A stretch of DNA of 26,983 bases, from positions 1 to 26,983 of the forward strand of contig JBPPNE010000363.1 in NCBI GenBank assembly GCA_051306415.1, read 5' to 3'. A program made the translations under genes and the position numbers. Under the pieces are notes generated by a model that was given only the letters and a program-made list of their open reading frames with translations, made no database searches and had not been told where the DNA came from. Numbering within the stretch: the stretch's first letter is position 1; each line of letters starts with the position of its first letter. Shown here in pieces: positions 23,558 to 26,983 of the stretch. This DNA comes from CBDDRG01 sp051306415 (GTDB lineage: Bacteria; Pseudomonadota; Gammaproteobacteria; Pseudomonadales; Porticoccaceae).

Positions 23558-23833
23558 TCAACGCTTGGCTTTCTTGTCGGCCACGTGCCCGCGGAAGGTT
23601 CGCGTCGGCGCAAACTCCCCGAGCTTGTGGCCAACCATCTCTTCATTCACCAGCACAGGGACATGCTGCCGACCATTGTGAACCGCGAGGGTTAAACCCA
23701 CCATGGATGGCGTTATCATCGAACGTCGCGACCAGGTTTTAATCGGCCTGCGATCATTTTTCTCCACCGCCGTTTCGACCTTTTTACTCAGATGCAGGTC
23801 GACAAAAGGGCCTTTCTTAAGAGAGCGCGGCAC
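23558..23833 (-). CDS. rpsS: 30S ribosomal protein S19
   Basis: S19 is in the 30S head and pairs with S13 to contact the A-site tRNA and the large subunit. The 91-residue protein starts MPRSLKKGPFVDLHLSKKVE. It contains KTWSRRSMITPSMVGLTLAV and the signature VNEEMVGHKLGEFAPTRTFRGH. It follows rplB by 27 bp. Confidence 0.98.
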   Translation of the reverse strand: MPRSLKKGPFVDLHLSKKVETAVEKNDRRPIKTWSRRSMITPSMVGLTLAVHNGRQHVPVLVNEEMVGHKLGEFAPTRTFRGHVADKKAKR

Positions 23834-23860
23834 TATTAACTCCTCTTAATCAGTCGTGCG

Positions 23861-24685
23861 CTATTTGGTGCGACGACGGATGATCATATCCGCTGTGCGC
23901 TTGTTTTTTCGTGTCTTGTAGCCCTTGGTAGGCACACCCCAAGGCGTTACCGGGTGACGCCCACCGGAAGTGCGCCCCTCCCCACCGCCGTGCGGGTGAT
24001 CGACTGGGTTCATCGCTACCCCGCGAACGGTGGGCCGCACTCCTCGCCACCGCGATGCGCCGGCCTTACCTAAGGATCTCAGATTGTGTTCACTGTTGGA
24101 AACCTCACCAATCGTTGCTCGGCAATCCGTGGACACCTTCCGCATCTCACCACTGCGCAACCGCAACGTGGCGTACTGCCCCTCACGGGCAACCACTTGC
24201 ACTGCAGTTCCAGCACTGCGGGCCAACTGAGCCCCCTTGCCTGGCTTCATCTCAACACAATGAACCACACTGCCCACCGGGATATTGCGCAACGGCAGCG
24301 TATTGCCGATTTTGATCGGCGCATTCTGCCCAGACAGGATCTGATCCCCCGATTTCAGCCCCTTGGGCGCGATAATGTACCGACGCTCGCCATCGCTATA
24401 GCAAACCAGCGCTATATTCGCCGTGCGGTTGGGGTCGTACTCAAGACGCTCCACATTGGCCGGAATACTGTCTTTACTGCGCTTGAAATCAATCAGTCGA
24501 TAATGCTGCTTGTGACCGCCACCGACATGCCGCGTTGTAATCCTGCCGGCACTATTGCGCCCACCGGTCTTGTTCTTTTTCTCCAGCAAAGGAGCATAGG
24601 GGTCGCCACGGTGAAGTTCCGGATTGACCACACTGACGACAAACCGTCGTCCCGGGGATGTTGGCTTTCGCTTGATGACACTCAT
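23861..24685 (-). CDS. rplB: 50S ribosomal protein L2
   Basis: L2 is one of the most conserved ribosomal proteins, needed for subunit joining and close to the peptidyl-transferase centre. The 274-residue protein has the RNA-binding domain TPSPGRR-type start (KPTSPGRRFVVSVV), GGRNSAGRITTRHVGGGHKQ and, near the C-terminus, MNPVDHPHGGGEGRTSGG with the catalytically implicated histidine. It ends MIIRRRTK. It lies 8 bp after rplW. Confidence 0.98.
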   Translation of the reverse strand: MSVIKRKPTSPGRRFVVSVVNPELHRGDPYAPLLEKKNKTGGRNSAGRITTRHVGGGHKQHYRLIDFKRSKDSIPANVERLEYDPNRTANIALVCYSDGERRYIIAPKGLKSGDQILSGQNAPIKIGNTLPLRNIPVGSVVHCVEMKPGKGAQLARSAGTAVQVVAREGQYATLRLRSGEMRKVSTDCRATIGEVSNSEHNLRSLGKAGASRWRGVRPTVRGVAMNPVDHPHGGGEGRTSGGRHPVTPWGVPTKGYKTRKNKRTADMIIRRRTK

Positions 24686-24693
24686 AAATCCCC

Positions 24694-24990
24694 CTAGCCC
24701 GCTATCCCAAAGTCAATACCTTGCCCTTCGGACAGGCTGACATAGGCTTTTTTCCAGTCGCTCCGATGCCCGATACCGTGCTTGGTGCGCTTGGTCTTGC
24801 CCTTGATGTTGACGACACGGACACCGATCACTTTCACCTCAAACAACTGCTCAACGGCCGCTTTAATCTCACGCTTGGTGGCGTCGGTGGCGACTTTCAA
24901 GACCACCTGGTTGTTCGCTTCAGCGAGGACCGTCGATTTCTCGGAGACATGCGGCCCCAACAGCACTTTGAAGATGCGCTCGCGATTCAT
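24694..24990 (-). CDS. rplW: 50S ribosomal protein L23
   Basis: L23 sits at the tunnel exit and is the main dock for trigger factor, SRP and SecYEG. The 98-residue protein starts MNRERIFKVLLGPHVSEKST and has VLKVATDATKREIKAAVEQLF and VNIKGKTKRTKHGIGHRSDWKKAYV. The acidic residue of the dock (VSEKS, E. coli E18) is kept. Its ATG overlaps the rplD stop by four bases (ATGA). Confidence 0.98.
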   Translation of the reverse strand: MNRERIFKVLLGPHVSEKSTVLAEANNQVVLKVATDATKREIKAAVEQLFEVKVIGVRVVNIKGKTKRTKHGIGHRSDWKKAYVSLSEGQGIDFGIAG

Positions 24991-25601
24991 ATCAGCATCT
25001 CCTCAATCTTCTTGAGAGCGGGAATCGTCACCAGCACCTTCTCGAAATGGATCAGGCTAACCGGATCCACTTCCTGCGGATCACGCACATCCACCGCATG
25101 CAAATTGCGTGAGGAAAGATACAAATTCTCGCTGACATCGTCGGTAATGATCAACGCATCGCGCAACCCATAGTCCGCTAGCTGCTTGACCAGCACCTTG
25201 GTCTTGGGGCTGTCAACCGGGAATGACTCGACAATCACCAAACGCTCTTGACGAGCCAGCTCTGACAAGATAGAGCGCATGGCCGCGCGGTACATTTTGC
25301 GATTGAGCTTTTGTGAGTGATCCTGCGGACGTGCGGCAAAGGTGACACCACCTGATCGCCACAGCGGGCTGCGGGTCGTTCCGGCCCGTGCTCGTCCGGT
25401 GCCCTTTTGACGCCAGGGCTTCTTGCCGCCCCCGGAAACATCAGAGCGGGTCTTCTGCGCTCGGGTGCCCTGACGCGCGCCCGCCATATAAGCGACGACC
25501 GCCTGATGCACCAGGTCCTCGTTAAACTCCCTGCCGAAGGTCGCCTCTGACACGACTATCGTGCCGTTGCTGCCACCGGGGGTCGCGATATTCAATTCCA
25601 T
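24987..25601 (-). CDS. rplD: 50S ribosomal protein L4
   Basis: L4 extends a loop into the exit tunnel and in E. coli also represses the S10 operon through its leader RNA. The 204-residue protein has the tunnel loop KPWRQKGTGRARAGTTRSPL, typical of L4 and with no resistance-like change that I can see. The globular part ends ALKKIEEMLI. It is 11 bp after rplC, and rplW starts inside its stop. The rpsJ leader here looks too short for the E. coli L4 mechanism (see the promoter entry). Confidence 0.98.
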   Translation of the reverse strand: MELNIATPGGSNGTIVVSEATFGREFNEDLVHQAVVAYMAGARQGTRAQKTRSDVSGGGKKPWRQKGTGRARAGTTRSPLWRSGGVTFAARPQDHSQKLNRKMYRAAMRSILSELARQERLVIVESFPVDSPKTKVLVKQLADYGLRDALIITDDVSENLYLSSRNLHAVDVRDPQEVDPVSLIHFEKVLVTIPALKKIEEMLI

Positions 25602-25612
25602 CAGTTGTCCTC

Positions 25613-26248
25613 TCAGGCCTTGACGGCTGGACGCACAACGACGTCCGCGCCCGGCGCACCGGGGATGGCCCCTTTGACCAGCAGCAGGTTGCGCTCGGCA
25701 TCAACGCGGATCACTTCCAGGCCCTGCACCGTGACCTGCGCGGCACCCATGTGCCCAGCCATTTTTTTACCCTTGAAGACGCGTCCGGGAGACTGGTTCT
25801 GACCGATGGATCCCGCGGACCGGTGGGAGCGGGAGTTACCGTGGGTCGCATCCTGCATGCTGAAATTCCAACGCTTGATCGCACCAGCGAAACCCTTGCC
25901 CTTCGAGGTACCACAGACATCAACTTTTTGACCAGGCTGAAAACGGTCAACGGAGATGGCATCGCCAACGGCAAAGCTTTCTTCGACGCCATCCAGGCGA
26001 AACTCCCACAGTCCACGCCCGGCTTCGGAGCCAGCTTTGGCGTAGTGGCCGGCGAGGGCTTTGGATACTCGGGATACGCGACGGGAGCCGATGGCAACCT
26101 GAACGGCCGCATAGCCATCAGTCTCCTGAGTTTTGATCTGAGTAACGCGATTGGGCTCGACTTCGATCACGGTGACCGGAATGGAGACACCGTCGTCGGT
26201 GAACACACGACTCATGCCGCATTTGCGACCGACTATACCAACACTCAT
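25613..26248 (-). CDS. rplC: 50S ribosomal protein L3
   Basis: L3 binds the 3' end of 23S rRNA, initiates assembly and reaches the peptidyl-transferase centre. The 211-residue protein starts MSVGIVGRKCGMSRVFTDDG. It has CGTSKGKGFAGAIKRWNF, then the loop GSIGQNQSPGRVFKGKKMAG. The glutamine in IGQNQ is the one methylated by PrmB in E. coli. AGAGG precedes the ATG by about seven bases. The gap to rpsJ (100 bp) is unusually long and holds a hairpin. Confidence 0.98.
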   Translation of the reverse strand: MSVGIVGRKCGMSRVFTDDGVSIPVTVIEVEPNRVTQIKTQETDGYAAVQVAIGSRRVSRVSKALAGHYAKAGSEAGRGLWEFRLDGVEESFAVGDAISVDRFQPGQKVDVCGTSKGKGFAGAIKRWNFSMQDATHGNSRSHRSAGSIGQNQSPGRVFKGKKMAGHMGAAQVTVQGLEVIRVDAERNLLLVKGAIPGAPGADVVVRPAVKA

Positions 26249-26312
26249 TTTTTAACCTCTTGTGTACGGGGCTGTCACCCGCTATGGCCGCCCGTTGCAG
26301 AGCGTTACACTG

Positions 26313-26330
26313 AGCCGACTGCCGTCGGCT
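26313..26330 (-). other. Hairpin in the rpsJ-rplC gap
   Basis: A perfect 7-bp stem AGCCGAC/GTCGGCT (26313-26319, 26324-26330) with a TGCC loop sits 18 bp after the rpsJ stop. No T-tract follows on the minus strand, so it is not a classic terminator. It may be an mRNA processing or stabilising site. Confidence 0.5.
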
Positions 26331-26348
26331 AATGGCTTCGCGTTCTAG

Positions 26349-26660
26349 CTAACCCAGTTTTATCTGAACCTCTACGCCTGCCGCTAAATCGAGCTTCATC
26401 AACGCATCGACTGTCCGCTCGGTGGGCTCCAGGATATCCAGTAGCCGTTTATGGGTGCGGATTTCGTATTGATCCCGGGCATCCTTGTTGGCGTGCGGGG
26501 AAATCAAAATCGTGTAGCGCTCTTTTCGCGTCGGCAGCGGGATCGGGCCACGAAGCTGCGCACCGGTGCGCTTGACCGTCTCAACGATTTCCTGAGTCGA
26601 GGTGTCAATCAGCTTGTGATCAAATGCCTTGAGGCGAATTCTGATACGTTGACCCTGCAT
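26349..26660 (-). CDS. rpsJ: 30S ribosomal protein S10
   Basis: S10 is a 30S head protein that also works, as NusE, with NusB in transcription antitermination and couples ribosomes to NusG. The 103-residue protein begins MQGQRIRIRLKAFDHKLIDT. It has VKRTGAQLRGPIPLPTRKERYTIL and ends LDLAAGVEVQIKLG. It is the first gene of the cluster, about 60 nt after the predicted transcription start, with GGAG ten bases before the ATG. Confidence 0.98.
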   Translation of the reverse strand: MQGQRIRIRLKAFDHKLIDTSTQEIVETVKRTGAQLRGPIPLPTRKERYTILISPHANKDARDQYEIRTHKRLLDILEPTERTVDALMKLDLAAGVEVQIKLG

Positions 26661-26728
26661 GGATCTAACACTCCAACTCGATTTGCTTCCGCGTAAGTTC
26701 GCGAAAGACCTTGAAAAAAGGAGGCGGA

Positions 26729-26757
26729 ATCTTAATTAGACCACCGGACCCTGTCAA
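26729..26757 (-). promoter_or_regulatory. Promoter of the S10 ribosomal protein cluster
   Basis: On the minus strand a perfect TTGACA (-35, forward 26752-26757) is followed after exactly 17 bp by TAAGAT (-10, forward 26729-26734; four of six). The start should be near 26722, giving a leader of about 60 nt before rpsJ. It lies in the 193-bp tuf-rpsJ gap. This is the strongest promoter-like sequence I saw in the window. Confidence 0.8.
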
Positions 26758-26827
26758 GCAAAAACTCTACAAATAACGCTTCTTGGCAGCTGCGCTCGCT
26801 CCCCACAGCGACCGACACTGGGCTCAA

Positions 26828-26845
26828 CCCCCCGCCTGCGGGAGG
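26828..26845 (-). terminator. Hairpin after tuf, possible weak terminator
   Basis: Minus-strand CCTCCCG and CGGGGGG (forward 26839-26845 and 26828-26834) can form a 7-bp stem with one G-T pair and a CAGG loop, 8 bp after the tuf stop. It is followed by TTGAGCC and not by a T-run. Termination would be partial at best. Confidence 0.35.
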
Positions 26846-26853
26846 CCCCGCGC

Positions 26854-26983
26854 TCATTCGATGATTTTTGCCACCACACCCGCACCCACCGTCCGACCGC
26901 CTTCCCGAATCGCGAACCGCAAACCCTCTTCCATCGCAATCGGCGCGATCAGCGTCACCGTGATCTGGATATTGTCTCCCGGC
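26854..26983 (-). CDS. tuf: Elongation factor Tu, C-terminal end (runs out of the window)
   Basis: The last 42 codons of EF-Tu are visible: PGDNIQITVTLIAPIAMEEG, then LRFAIREGGRTVGAGVVAKI and a final IE, followed by TGA (26854-26856). This is the standard end of domain 3, which carries aminoacyl-tRNA to the ribosome with the GTPase domain. The start lies beyond the right edge. Placement just upstream of rpsJ is the usual str-S10 junction. Whether a second tuf copy exists cannot be known here. Confidence 0.96.
   Translation of the reverse strand, partial: PGDNIQITVTLIAPIAMEEGLRFAIREGGRTVGAGVVAKIIE

Noticed and set aside
1..26983. CRISPR arrays, tRNA or rRNA genes, toxin-antitoxin or phage-defence genes
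   Set aside because: I scanned for regular repeats with spacers, tRNA-like cloverleaf ends and recognisable protein motifs in every gap and saw none.

Overview
This window is a chromosomal segment of a GC-rich gammaproteobacterium. The evidence is the gene order lptD-surA-pdxA-rsmA-apaG-apaH with an adjacent amgK-murU pair (a Pseudomonas-like arrangement), a long-form S14, and the uninterrupted S10-spc-alpha ribosomal protein cluster. I cannot name a genus from the sequence alone.

Positions 1-1275 are a small accessory patch. They hold the C-terminal end of an IS1182-type transposase with what looks like its element end, a short SCP2-like (sterol carrier domain) gene, and a badly decayed IS91-type transposase remnant that has lost its middle and is split over two frames. 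Positions 1276-4356 (minus strand) carry an aspartate/aromatic aminotransferase, then murU and amgK, which recycle cell-wall MurNAc to UDP-MurNAc. Three 12-bp tandem repeats lie just upstream of the aminotransferase -10 element. Positions 4503-11495 (plus strand) are an envelope and housekeeping operon: LPS transporter LptD, chaperone SurA, PdxA of vitamin B6 synthesis, rRNA dimethylase RsmA, ApaG and Ap4A hydrolase ApaH. It has ATGA overlaps at two junctions and a probable TTG start in surA. galE (11527-12564, minus) converges on apaH.

Positions 12838-26983 (minus strand) contain the end of tuf, a near-consensus promoter, and rpsJ-rplC-rplD-rplW-rplB-rpsS-rplV-rpsC-rplP-rpmC-rpsQ-rplN-rplX-rplE-rpsN-rpsH-rplF-rplR-rpsE-rpmD-rplO-secY-rpmJ. 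A second promoter follows, then rpsM-rpsK-rpsD-rpoA-rplQ and a strong intrinsic terminator. There is no room for a separate spc promoter, and the S10 leader is short (about 60 nt).

Most of the window is conserved core genome. I found no defence system, CRISPR array, biosynthetic cluster or other clearly new system. The items most worth a second look are the two transposon relics flanking the SCP2-like gene, the 12-bp repeats before the aminotransferase, and the regulatory spaces in the ribosomal cluster.
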